DNA from: Meghimatium bilineatum
Taxonomy: Eukaryota; Mollusca; Gastropoda; Stylommatophora; Philomycidae
Length of the DNA: 64,000 nt
Assembly: GCA_034231615.1 (NCBI GenBank)
Contig: CM067306.1
Span: 39,106,248-39,170,247, forward strand
Reading direction: 5' to 3'
Both the position numbers and the translations under genes were made by a program. This document shows, one piece after another, positions 45,926-56,158 of this stretch (position 1 is the first letter of the stretch; every line of letters starts with the position of its first letter). Below the pieces are notes generated by a model that did no database searches, was not told the DNA's origin, and was given only the letters and a program-made list of their open reading frames with translations.

Positions 45926-46104
45926 TTATTTATCACAGCTTATAAAATCATCCTTGCTGTCCTTTAAAAAAATTGTCAAGAAAAAAAAAGTTTCTTTGAA
46001 AGGTTTAAACTGCCAGACTCCTACTTATACCATGAAAAATATCCTTTATTTGAAGAGAGTACAAAAGTAAACAAGCAATTACTTAGAGAAATTTAAATAC
46101 CTAC

Positions 46105-46226
46105 CTATGACCAATCTTGGGAGAATAATGATTATCTGGTCTGGGTACCATCATATACAATGATCCATCAGCTTTACGGTTAACTGTCTTTTTACCCATG
46201 TTTTCATATGGGGACACACCCTTACC
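46105..46226 (-). CDS. Exon 5 of I-set Ig-domain protein
   Basis: 122 bp, model residues 407-446 plus two bases. The acceptor is CTATTTTCAG and the donor CATAG|GTAGGT. Phase is 0 in and 2 out. The peptide is basic, with a Tyr/Pro-rich middle (GKGVSPYENMGKKTVNRK and then PRPDNHYSPKIGHR). Only one frame is open through both splice sites. The split Arg codon is completed by the next exon. Confidence 0.8.
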
Positions 46227-46234
46227 CTGAAAAT

Positions 46235-46585
46235 AGAACATGTTTTTTGTACAGTGAGACACCATTACTCTGAAAATAAAACGGTAAATGTTTTTATAGT
46301 CACTCCCACATTAGAAATTAAACATTTTTTGTACCTTGAGATACTCTACGTGAATTGAACTTACTTTGTCATCTGAAGATACCCTTACTCAAGAAATAAA
46401 CATTATTTCTTATGTGAAAACACCTTTACCAGGAAATAAACATTATTTCATATGTGTATATACCTTTACACAAGAAATAAACATTATGTCAAAAGTGTAG
46501 ACACTTTTCCCCAAGAAATAAACATTTCATATGGGAAGACACCTTTACTCAAGAAATAAGCTTTATTGCATATGCATAGACACCA
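46235..46585. repeat. Degenerate tandem repeat, about 45-bp motif
   Basis: Five or so copies of tttactcaagaaataaacat / tatttcatatgtgtagacac just beside exon 5. Part of the exon-5 acceptor flank (cacccttaccctgaaaatag) resembles the unit, so the array may have been seeded from the exon/intron boundary. Confidence 0.75.
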
Positions 46586-46680
46586 TTAACCTTTAACATA
46601 CTACAGGCAATTTTATTTGCCAACATTTTTCTGTTTCATGTACGCTGATGGCAAATATGTTTGCCGCCGTTGTTAGGCAC
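46585..46680. mobile_element. Possible piggyBac-like terminus
   Basis: ttaacctttaacatactaca is followed by a short palindromic pair, ggcaattttatttgcc and ggcaaatatgtttgcc. TTAA followed by CCTTT is the usual piggyBac end/target form. No partner end was found in the window. Confidence 0.25.
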
Positions 46681-46689
46681 ACTCCAATC

Positions 46690-48220
46690 AATAAAGAAAC
46701 CCCAATTTTTAATATTTTAGTTACCAGATTAGATAAACCTGGAAAGTTATTCAATTGACTACCTTTTCCTGCAATTTTAGTGGCAACCATGTGTCAAATC
46801 TCATTGAAATATCGAAATCTCTGCAATCTGTCCACATCTGGAGATTGGAATGTTGCCATGACCGTGAATCAGGTTTTATAGACTTTTGTTTTATCGTATT
46901 TTCAGTAAAATCATTATGGATTGTGATTCAGATGATTAATTTTGGAAAGGTAAGTTGTTTTCACACTCAAAAATATGTTAAACTATGCTGCTTTATTTAA
47001 CTTAAGATTAAACAAACTGTTTTTGGAGCGATTCAGTTTTGGACTAGATCTAGCCTTATAGAATGATTTTATAGCAAATCTATAAGGTTTATTCATTATC
47101 CTCAGTGAAATTATAACAATTTGACCATAAATGCTGCAGAATTAGGTCTATATCACACTGTTGCCACTCCAGAAATTTCCAAAAAAGGTCAGAAATTTTG
47201 TATTAACTTTTTTCATTATTTTTTTGTGGTTATAAATTGTTGGTATTTTTGTGTGAAAAAACATCTATATGACTTTAACAAATCTCTCATATCACACTCA
47301 CACAAACAAAACTTACACCAATATATGCATAATTCAATGCTTTATTTATATGTATAAATATTATTTAAATATCTCTGACAACAAAAAAGTTATCACATTT
47401 GAGTAGGATGTAAAGTCAATATGCACTCATTTACTATGTTGGTGACATCACATGAATTGTGGGTATTTGTTGCAGATCTGTATAATGTCACTGATGAAAA
47501 CATGAAAAAAAACACTACTGCTCATGTCAATCTCATATTGGGTAAATTGGCTTGTAACACAACAAAGCTGTTTATTGCTTGTCAGCAAATACATATTAAC
47601 TCTGCAACTAACAGTAACCTACTGAACCAAGCTGTACACTGGACTATGAAAATACACAACTTCCAATGATGTCATATTGAGTACATATATATTGTTTCAA
47701 ATTACGTGCACATCAACTTAATAAACACCATATAAATCATGGTGTGGTAAAGGACAATACTTCAGATAAAATCAATGGCTCCTAGGCTAGTCCAACCTAA
47801 GAAAATGGATACATGATGTTCTGGGAAAGTAAGGGCAGTAGATGTGATGCTAACTGCATATTTCTTAAGTATGCCTTTAGTCAATGAAATAGTCAGGTGT
47901 AACACTGCATTTTCCAATATTCCTTCATGTGTGAAAAATTGAAACACAAGACAAAAGGATATGGACTGAAATGATAACCTAATGCTACGTGGTATAAATT
48001 ATAAGAAGAAGAATGTATATTAGGGTTGACATGAAGTAGAGAATTTACTTTATTGTACTCAGATTTTCCTATATGTGCTCCATCCCTTTTCGATAAAGCA
48101 ACATGCTACTTTCCAAGAGTACCACTCATAGCACACAGCTCTGTAGCTTCTAGCGATAACCTCCAGGAAAACACACTTGTAAAATTGTCAGCCCTGGGAT
48201 AAAATGTGAACCTCTTGAGA
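46690..48220. other. Intron without recognised feature
   Basis: AT-rich with a few short open frames on both strands (for example 47421-47669 on +). None has a recognised motif or splice context. Confidence 0.4.
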
Positions 48221-48225
48221 AAAAG

Positions 48226-48463
48226 GTAAAGAGATTAACAACTATGCCATAAAGTAGATTAACAACTATGCCAGGAAGTAGATTAACAACTATGCCAGGA
48301 AGTAGATTAACAACTATGCCAGGAAGTAGATTAACACAACTATGCCAGGAAGTAGATTAACAACTATGCCATAAGAAGATTAACAACTATGCCATAAGAA
48401 GATTAACAACTATGCCAGGAAGTAGATTAACAACTATGCCAGGAAATAGATTAACTATGCCAG
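48226..48463. repeat. 24-bp tandem repeat, about 10 copies
   Basis: The unit agattaacaactatgccagg / aagt, with a variant ccataag. It lies about 120 bp from the donor of exon 4. Confidence 0.93.
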
Positions 48464-48581
48464 AAAGATCCTCCAAATCTATAAATATTGAATTTACTGT
48501 GTCAGACTCACGGAGTTTGGAATGGGTAAGAAACAGTACTGATCACCTCAAATACAAAAATCTCTACTTATATACACTTAC

Positions 48582-49457
48582 CTTAAATAACCAGTTAGCC
48601 TTCCATTTGTTCTGCTCATCTTCCTCTTCTTCCTGTTCCAACTCCTCCTCAGTCTCTTCTGGGATAATAGCAAGATTCATTGACAACAAATCTGGGTCAA
48701 TCTCATCTGAAGAAAAGTCTATATTCTCAAACTTTGAAAAATCTGGGAGCGGTTGTTCCCAATTGTGAATACGATCAAATATAGAATACCTCGTTTGAAA
48801 CTCCTCCCTCTCTTCATCTCGATCAACTTTTATCTGCTGCACAGTTTCCTCTTTAGCTTCACACAATCCTGAATCATCAAAATGAATGGCTTCAACTTTT
48901 GGTCTTGCTGATGTCTTTTTCACAAATTCTTTCAGTTGTTCAAATTCTTTGATAATATCTGTTTCTTCATCTGAAACACCATTCTGAATTTCATCACCAC
49001 TAACTCCGTTAATTTCAACCGTGCCATTTATCAAATGTAAATTATCACTTGTATGGTTTAATCTGTTATTTAAACTACTTTGACTATACACTTCATTCTT
49101 TCCTGTTTTAAAATGCAAGTCATTACTCTTGTTTTCATTTTTCTCTTCTATGTTATCGGGAATTAAATTTGACTTCACATTGAAGAGGTCAGAGTTGCTA
49201 AGACTGCCACCATTGTGATTTCTATAACTTGTTTTTCTTTGTGTTTTACTGGACAAATTAGCATTGCCATCAACATCATCACCATGAATATCTTTATTAG
49301 TGTCAATGTAGTCATAACTTGTAAAGTTGTCTGTTTGGATTCTTAGAAATTCTTGAGTTTCTGTTCCTTGATCTTTCAGGCTGATTTTTTTGGAGTTGTT
49401 CTTGTTTGATGCTTGTATGTTTGCACCAACTTCTTTGCGTTGGTGGTTTTCAAATAA
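48582..49457 (-). CDS. Exon 4, long low-complexity acidic region of I-set Ig-domain protein
   Basis: 876 bp, 292 codons, phase 0 on both sides, model residues 115-406. The acceptor is TTCTTTTTCAG and the donor AAG|GTAAGTG. The frame is fully open and coding-like in a window where random frames close quickly. The composition is Asn, Ser, Asp, Glu and Lys-rich with no recognised fold, so it is probably disordered. A Glu-dense run (EETEEELEQEEEEDE) at residues 381-395 is followed by a Trp-containing basic stretch, NKWKANWLFK, at the exon end. A helix-prone stretch, DIIKEFEQLKEFVKK, lies in the middle. Its role as a spacer or binding region is inference. Confidence 0.88.
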
Positions 49458-49544
49458 CTGAAAAAGAATAGCCAATGAGGTTTAGATGTAAAAATACAAC
49501 ATAACATTGATTTAAATATAAAATATCTTTGTCATACGTAAATC

Positions 49545-49700
49545 AGGTCACTGTGGCCACATAAAGTGCTTTCGCTCAGGCCGCTGTGACCACATAAAGT
49601 GTTTTTGCTCAGGCCGCTATGACCACATAAAGTGTTTTTAGTGTGACCACATAAAGTGTATTCCATCAGGCCTGTGTGGTCAAATAAAGTGTTTACACAT
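49545..49700. repeat. About 33-bp tandem repeat, 4 copies
   Basis: The unit caggccgctgtgaccacata / aagtgtttttgct, with a shortened third copy. It starts about 90 bp upstream (gene sense) of exon 4's acceptor. Confidence 0.85.
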
Positions 49701-49792
49701 TCTTGGGTGCACAGGCTATAGACACATTTGTCTTTATTGTTAGATAAGTTTTGTCCTATGACATGTGATTTCCATTACTCAATCATGATCTC

Positions 49793-50352
49793 TTTCTCTA
49801 TGTGTACCTAGAACTTCCCTACTTTCTCTTTCCTCTATGTGTACCTAGATTTTCCCTGCTTATTTTTCTTATTTATGTGTACCTAGATTTTCCCTGCTTA
49901 TTTTTCTTATTTATGTGTACCTAGAACTTCCCTATTTTCTCTTTCCTCTATGTGTACCTAGAACTTCCCTATTTTCTCTTTCCTCTATGTGTACCTAGAA
50001 CTTCCCTATTTGCTCTTTCCTCTATGTGTACTTAGAACTTCCCTATTTTCTCTTTCCTCTATGTGTACCTAGAACTTCCCTATTTTCTCTTTCCTCTATG
50101 TGTACCTAGAACTTCCCTATTTTCTCTTTCCTCTATGTGTACCTAGAACTTCCCTATTTTCTCTTTCCTCTATGTGTACCTAGAACTTCCCTATTTTCTC
50201 TTTCCTCTATGTGTACCTAGATTTTCCCTGCTTATTTTTCTTATTTATGTGTACCTAGAACTTCCCTGCTTATTTTTTCTTTTCTCCGGCCATGTGTACC
50301 TAAAACTTCCCTGCTTATTTTTTCTTTTCTCCATGTGTACCTAGAACTTCCC
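49793..50352. repeat. 37-bp minisatellite, about 15 copies
   Basis: The unit ctatgtgtacctagaacttc / cctattttctctttcct. A second variant (agattttccctgcttatttt / tcttattt) appears in two separate places (49845-49920 and 50215-50270), so blocks of variants have been moved within the array. Confidence 0.95.
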
Positions 50353-50499
50353 TGCTTATGTTGTCCTAGCGGGTTACTTGTCATTGATATTCTAGCTATA
50401 TTAGTTCTCTGAGTATACACAAATTATTAAGTATTATGCTTTAATAACTTGACTTGTGAATATGAATGTTTTATATTTACATTGTAGCCACCATTTCTT

Positions 50500-50765
50500 T
50501 CCAGGACCTGAGAGGGAAGTAAAGAATAGTGACACTGTTACCTGCCATGCATGTCATAAGGTTGTTACTAAAGAGGTTTTGGGTGGGGATTGTCTGTCCC
50601 ATCCCATAGAGAGTCACAGTCAACTAGAAAGCATACTGATGTGGGATGTGTCAGGCTAAAAGTGCAAGCATCACAGTCAAGTTACAAACCATGACCCAAT
50701 GCATTTCACTCTGAACTACATCCTGCTAATTTGCAGGAGTTTGAGAGTGAACAAATAAGAATACA
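50500..50765 (+). mobile_element. Dispersed SINE-like repeat, family A, best-preserved copy
   Basis: It contains, in order, ggacctgagagggaagtaaa, gttacctgccatgcatgtca, ggggattgtctgtcccatcc, gatgtgtcaggctaaaagtg, gttacaaaccatgacccaat and ctacatcctgctaatttgca. This copy best defines the family, about 265 bp long. Confidence 0.65.
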
Positions 50766-51589
50766 ATGTGGCCCTTCTCCAACAGATGTTGATATTGTAT
50801 ACTTCATACCGCGTAGCTACAAATCAAAACAAATATAGATATGGACAGCAACAAAGATGAAGTCTTATGAACATTGCCGTTGTTTGTTTGTAGTTTTGTG
50901 GAAGAAATTATTTTAATGAATAGTAGACTGCTGTAAAATTGCATAACATTTGATAAATTAATATTATTCAGGCAATATATTTTTTTTTCAGTTTCTTTAT
51001 GGACACTCTGAACAACTCATGATTCTGGAAGGCAAATTGGCTTACTGCAGCTAGGTATATGTTTAATCCTTTGTCCATTGTCATTTTGAATGGCCCCTAC
51101 CCTGTTACCAACAACCACAGTTAGTTAGTTTTTTAGTTAGTTAATCATTTTAATTTTACTTTGGACACATCAATAGGTGTTTCGATCTTCCCTTGAGTGT
51201 AACCACTACTATTATATAATGACTGACAGTTCCAGTTCTGTGTTGTTTGACAAATATTCCTCTAAGCCCAAAATAAAACTAAGTTCTGGTACCTCTGCAT
51301 TTCAATCACAGTTTCCTTATTCTGGACATAGAAAAGAAATCATCAAACTCATTAGTTTATTTTGTCCTTGTATCTCGTAATGAGTTAAATATATCAGCCC
51401 AATCCACTACTTAATTTTAATACTCTGATACAGCAACAGTCCAAGCCAGCTAATCTGTTAACTCATTCCCTTGAACAATGACTCCGCACCAGCGACTATG
51501 CAATCCATTTTACTAGTCTAGTTTTTCTATGCTAACATATCTCTTTATACTGCAAAAAAATAACCTCCAATTTTTTGCTGATTTCTTGA

Positions 51590-51760
51590 TTCTTGATTAG
51601 AAACTGGCCTCACAGCACGTAGGACATTCCCATAAGTGCTCCGCCCTCTGTTCCAGCAGCCATCCAACTCAATGGTGTTTCGAGTCTAATGCTGCTGAAA
51701 CAGACGTCGACATCAGAGCACAGCTCTGGCCCTTGCGACAGGTTTCTTTGTTGTTCCACC
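51590..51760. repeat. Dispersed repeat, family B, copy 2
   Basis: gattagaaactggcctcaca, gacattcccataagtgctcc and ccagcagccatccaactcaa are matched at 33715-33905. Confidence 0.55.
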
Positions 51761-52342
51761 CACCCACGCGTGCCCGTAACTAGTTCAAGCACAACGTCGG
51801 CCTGTCGGAACAACATGGTAACTGTTATCGAAGGTTATGACTGTGGGATTGTATAGATGACATGCCATGAATCTTCTATAAGAAGATAACCATCCTCTAT
51901 AAGAAGATAACCTCAATATAACAACATGTCATCTAATAAGGTTTTCTGTTGCATGGGTGGTTTGTCTAGTGATCCATTGGTAAGACCCACAGTTGTTTAG
52001 GAGTCAACCCTACTCAACATTAAATGTTCTTTACACTTTTTGATCCACCAGTTTTGGTATTTTATTACAGCCCATTCTCTAAAGTTTGAAAGTGCTCCAA
52101 ACAGACCAGCATACAAAATATAGGTGGTGAGATCACACACATCAATGCACTAACGTGATATTGATATTTCTTTCATCAGACACACTATTATTATATTGAA
52201 TGTTGTTACATAGATTATTATTACTTATATCTGTGTCTAACTTTTCACTATTGACGAGCAACACAAAGTATACAGAGTGACCAATGGTCAGTCAAGATAA
52301 GCAATGCTGTGTGAGATCAGCACACATGACCTAAATATTGGA

Positions 52343-52592
52343 GGACTTGATTAACAACTATGCATTCAATTAGTGTCCATCTATGTGCCTCGCTTGTACA
52401 GGGAGACATGAACTATTATGCATTCAATTAGTGTCCATCTATGTGCCTCGCTTGTACAGGGAGACATGAACTATTATGCATTCAATTAGTGTCCATCTAT
52501 GTGCCTCGCTTGTACAGGGAGACATGAACTACTATGCATTCAATTAGTGTCCATCTATGTGCCTCGCTTGAACAGGGAGACATGAACAGTAG
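52343..52592. repeat. 58-bp tandem repeat, 4 copies
   Basis: The unit ctattatgcattcaattagt / gtccatctatgtgcctcgct / tgtacagggagacatgaa at exact 58-bp spacing. It is nearly identical between copies. Confidence 0.95.
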
Positions 52593-52619
52593 TTTGCTAC
52601 TTCACTTATTATTGTCTCC

Positions 52620-52685
52620 CTGGTGTTAAGTTATTTTGTGCTAGAGAAGTTACACGTTCAAATCCCAATCACATCAACATTTTGC
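52620..52685 (+). mobile_element. tRNA-like SINE fragment
   Basis: It contains gaagttacacgttcaaatcc, a B-box-like stretch. Short and uncertain. Confidence 0.25.
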
Positions 52686-52944
52686 TATATGTTCTAGTAT
52701 TGTATTAAAGACATCTAATTTTGGACATTTAACAAGCTCCTGCCACATGAATTCACACAGATAAGATTGTAACATTATGTTGCTGTTTACTGTACTATTG
52801 GCTGTTACAAAATGTGTTAAGTTACATGTCAAGAAATTGTTATATACACAAAAATATAAAATTAAAAAAAAAAAATGTATAAATAATATGAATAACATTA
52901 TTAGAAACCTCTAACATGAATGTGTCCACTGCAAATATAAACAC

Positions 52945-53455
52945 TAAATACTATCTCCACTATAACACAAAGTATTTGATATGTCCACTATAACACAAAG
53001 TATTTGATATGTCCACTATAACACAAAGTATTTGATATGTCCACTATAACACAGAAAGTATTTCCTATGTCCACTATAACACAGAAAGTATTTCATATGT
53101 CCACTATAACAAAGAAAGTATTTGATATGTCCACTATAACAAAGAAAGTATTTGATATGTCCACTATAACACAAAAAGTATTTCCTATGTCCACTATAAC
53201 ACAGAAAGTATTTCATATGTCCACTATAACAAAGAAAGTATTTGATATGCCCAATATAACACAGAAAGTATTTCCTATGTCCACTATAACACAGAAAGTA
53301 TTTCATATGTCCATTATAACAAAGAAAGTATTTGATATGTTCACTATAACACAGAAAGTATTTAATATGTCCACTATAATACAGAAAGTATTTCCTACGT
53401 CCACTATAACACAGAAAGTATTTAATATGTCCACTATAATACAGAAAGTATTTGA
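52945..53455. repeat. 30-bp minisatellite, about 17 copies, open on both strands
   Basis: The unit ccactataacacagaaagta / tttcatatgt. The period of 30 keeps frames open in both directions (YFLCYSGHMK on -, MSTITQKVFH on +). The array ends about 50 bp from the donor of exon 3. Confidence 0.96.
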
Positions 53456-53504
53456 TGACATTAGATTCTTCTGAGTTTTATGTGGGAAAAATTATTATTC
53501 TTAC

Positions 53505-53606
53505 CTTAGAGATCACAGCTTGGGCTATTAGATCTTCAAACAAGTTTTGATCCGATGTGGAATCATCTGAGAGTGAAGAAAGGTCAGAGACAGCTTCATC
53601 TGACAT
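53505..53606 (-). CDS. Exon 3 of I-set Ig-domain protein, possible alternative start
   Basis: 102 bp, 34 codons, phase 0 on both sides, model residues 81-114. The acceptor is CTTGACAG and the donor AAG|GTAAGA. The exon begins exactly with ATG (MSDEAVSDLSSLSDD), so this Met could serve as an initiator for a shorter isoform if transcription starts in the preceding intron. The sequence is Ser/Asp-rich and then helical (LFEDLIAQAVISK). It can be skipped without a frameshift. Confidence 0.78.
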
Positions 53607-53699
53607 CTGTCAAGGAGAAAATATCAAATAATAATATGTAAATGAAATGTGGAAAACTTTATTTATGCATACAAGATAAATATATTAATAACTGCAGGA

Positions 53700-54730
53700 A
53701 AACTGTAATCCAACAGCCAAAATTTGGAACAGTGCAATGAAATTTTGCTTATCACCAGTAACACACATAATAACATGCAGAAATCAATGTTTTGATCTAA
53801 AGGCCTTTATCATAAACCCATTCACAACATACTATGACAAGTAAGAACTATCCGTGTTTACATGCAAATGACAGAGCTAAATATAGATACACTCCAGAAG
53901 AGTAAATACTAGGTCAGAGGCAAAACAACACAGACTGAAAACTGACAGAAAAAAAACAAATAATGATGAAACACAACAAACAGAAAAATGGCATAATATA
54001 ATTTCTTCCTTTAGGTGTATGGCATTCATGCCAAAGGGTTCTATAGTGCCAAATTTATTGATGCACTGATTCTCAAGCATGTGTCAAATCTTATCATCTG
54101 AGAAGCATGACATGGCAGTCAAATGAACATCATGGGCATGCTGATGGTCGTAGTAATTAAAGTGATCAACAATACGAGTACCAACCCAGCTGTTGATGCT
54201 GTACAGATGTTCACAGAATCTGTCCGCAAGCCTCCTTCTAGTCTCCCCTATGTACATAATGGTGCAATGCTTGCGGATGATGATATAGATGACTATGGGA
54301 CACACATGTGAAACTCTCTTCAATATTAACGGTGATTTTGGAGAGTGTAACAGAATGTGTCTGGGTGATACAGGCACAGGTGTAGCATCTCCTAGGTTTC
54401 CAGCTGATAATGCCAAAATTAAATGAGACGTCAGACTAGAGATGATTACAGACCAACATATCCCCAAGATTCTTGTCATGAAAAGAGAAGATTTAACTCC
54501 TCCGATGTGTATCTATATATATCTCTTTCACTTCCATGTGAACATCGACAGTTCTTATTCATCATAGTAAGTTGTCAGTGTGTTCTTGATAAAATCATTT
54601 TGGTTGAAACATAGATTTGTGTGTGTAATGTGTGTTACCAGTCATTTGTGTGTGTAATGTATGTTACCAGTGATTTGCAAAACTTCATTACCCTGTTCCA
54701 CATTTTGCCACTCTATTATGAAGCCTAAAA
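53700..54730 (-). mobile_element. Penelope-like element remnant with GIY-YIG endonuclease domain
   Basis: The minus frame 54479-54084 has the Penelope-type GIY-YIG domain: VIYIIIRKHCTIMYIGETRR, then RLADRFCEHLYSI, then the usual HFN and HDV blocks. The frame continues past a single in-frame TGA (54081-54083) into MLENQCINKFGTIEPFGMN, the conserved C-terminal 'LGT..P.G.N' block. The reverse transcriptase is truncated upstream. The two flanks (about 53700-53830 and 54590-54730) share inverted sequence (gtgtgttaccagtgatttgc versus its complement gcttatcaccagtaacacac), as Penelope elements often have terminal repeats in inverted arrangement. Family membership is by motif and is fairly sure; activity is not expected. 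Confidence 0.8.
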
Positions 54731-54868
54731 CCTACCCATGCAGCAAGGAGCCGCACTAAATGATACAGGAGCAATGTGATATAGGCACAGTCTGTGCAAG
54801 ATAGGATGACAGATAATGAAAGTTGGTACACAGCTAGAACAAGAGAGATAGCTAGAGTAATTACTTAC

Positions 54869-54966
54869 CAGATCTAAAGTCTCTCCAATGATTTCTTCAA
54901 CAAACTTTGACACATTGTGCTTGGCCTTCTGTCCAGCATTCTCGATTAAGTCTTCACTCCCGAAAC
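54869..54966 (-). CDS. Exon 2 of I-set Ig-domain protein
   Basis: 98 bp, model residues 48-80. It enters in phase 1, with the split Cys codon completed across the 8.2-kb upstream intron, and leaves in phase 0 at GATCTG|GTAAGT. The peptide contains FGSEDLIENAGQKAKHNV and FVEEIIGETLDL, again acidic and helix-prone. No known domain was recognised. The acceptor is TGCACTAG followed by GTTTCGGG. Confidence 0.75.
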
Positions 54967-55014
54967 CTAGTGCATTGTACAAACACTCAAATTATTAAAT
55001 GTTTCATACTTTAC

Positions 55015-55120
55015 TCACATTGACATGCCCGTACACATATTCAAATACATGTACACATATTCAAATATATGTTCATATGCTCAAATATATGTACACATAC
55101 CCAAATATGTACACAAAGCT
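55015..55120. repeat. Short tandem repeat of catattcaaatatatgtaca
   Basis: Four imperfect copies, about 22-27 bp each, directly beside exon 2's acceptor. Confidence 0.75.
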
Positions 55121-55709
55121 GTTCTGTGTACACATCTATAAATTGTGTATTCTACAGGTTAAATGATGATGAGTAATAATTCCTTTAGTTGTGAGCATAT
55201 AACTATTGACATCCCAAAGCATTTAAGCACATATTCATCTCAGTTGAATAGCTGAGATTACACATGATTTCATATAAGGTGTGTTGTCTCATAGGCAGGG
55301 GGGGGGGGGAAAGAAGGGGTTATGGATGTATTCTATTGCTGAAGTATTCCAGAATCATAAATTCCTGCCATGAGTCTATCATATATACCTCTGGACCGCT
55401 TAGCTCATCATTCATTTGTCAGAACAGTTGACACCTCCTGCAGTAAGGTACACCTAGCATTGCCTGCAACCTATGAATCTGCTATAAAAAGGCAAAGGTG
55501 CAATGTCTGCTGGCCTGCATCTCTTCGTTGTCCACGTGGACCATGTGAAAGAAAACAAATGTTAAGAAATCATGAAAAGACATGCGATAACAATTATTTT
55601 TTTCGCATGTGAAAGGTTGTCAGTTTATCTCCCAACTGTCCTTAGTCACCTTCCATGACATGCCTGGAAAAAAAAAAAAACAGGCCAAACTCTTTGCACC
55701 AGGAAAAAG

Positions 55710-56158
55710 AAGTGCAGGACTCAGTTACCACACAGTTATTTACTGGTTAGAAAAACTTAAGGATGTATAAATAGAAGTCCAGGACTCAGTTACCACAGTT
55801 ATTTACTGGTTAAAAAAACTTAAGGCTGTACAAATAGAAAGTCCAGGACTCAGTTACCACACATTTATTTACTGGTTAGAAAAACTTAAGGATGTACAAA
55901 TAGAAGTCCAGGACTTGGTTACCACACATTTATTTACTGGTTAGAAAAACTTAAGGATGTACATATAGAAGTCCAGGACTCAGTTACCACACATTTATTT
56001 ACTGGTTAGAAGAACTTACGGATGTACAGATAGAAGTCCAGGACTCAGTTACCACACATTTATTTACTGGTTAGAAGAACTTAAGGATGTACAAATAGAA
56101 GTTGAGGACTCAGTTACGACACAGTTATTTACTGGTTAGAAGAACTTAAGGATGTAAG
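55710..56158. repeat. About 65-bp tandem repeat, 7 copies
   Basis: The unit gtccaggactcagttaccac / acatttatttactggttaga / aaaacttaaggatgtacaaa / tagaa. Copies differ by scattered substitutions. Confidence 0.94.

Noticed and set aside
47421-47669. 82-codon plus-strand ORF with three sequons
   Set aside because: No splice signals or known motif; length is within chance for this composition and the sequon density is lower than at 2300.
52945-53474. Long Cys/Tyr and Ser/Thr repeat ORFs
   Set aside because: 30-bp minisatellite artefact, as above.
53776-53830. Hammerhead ribozyme in the Penelope-like terminus
   Set aside because: The expected CTGATGA core was not found; only the GAAAC-like half is suggestive in the related foldback arms.
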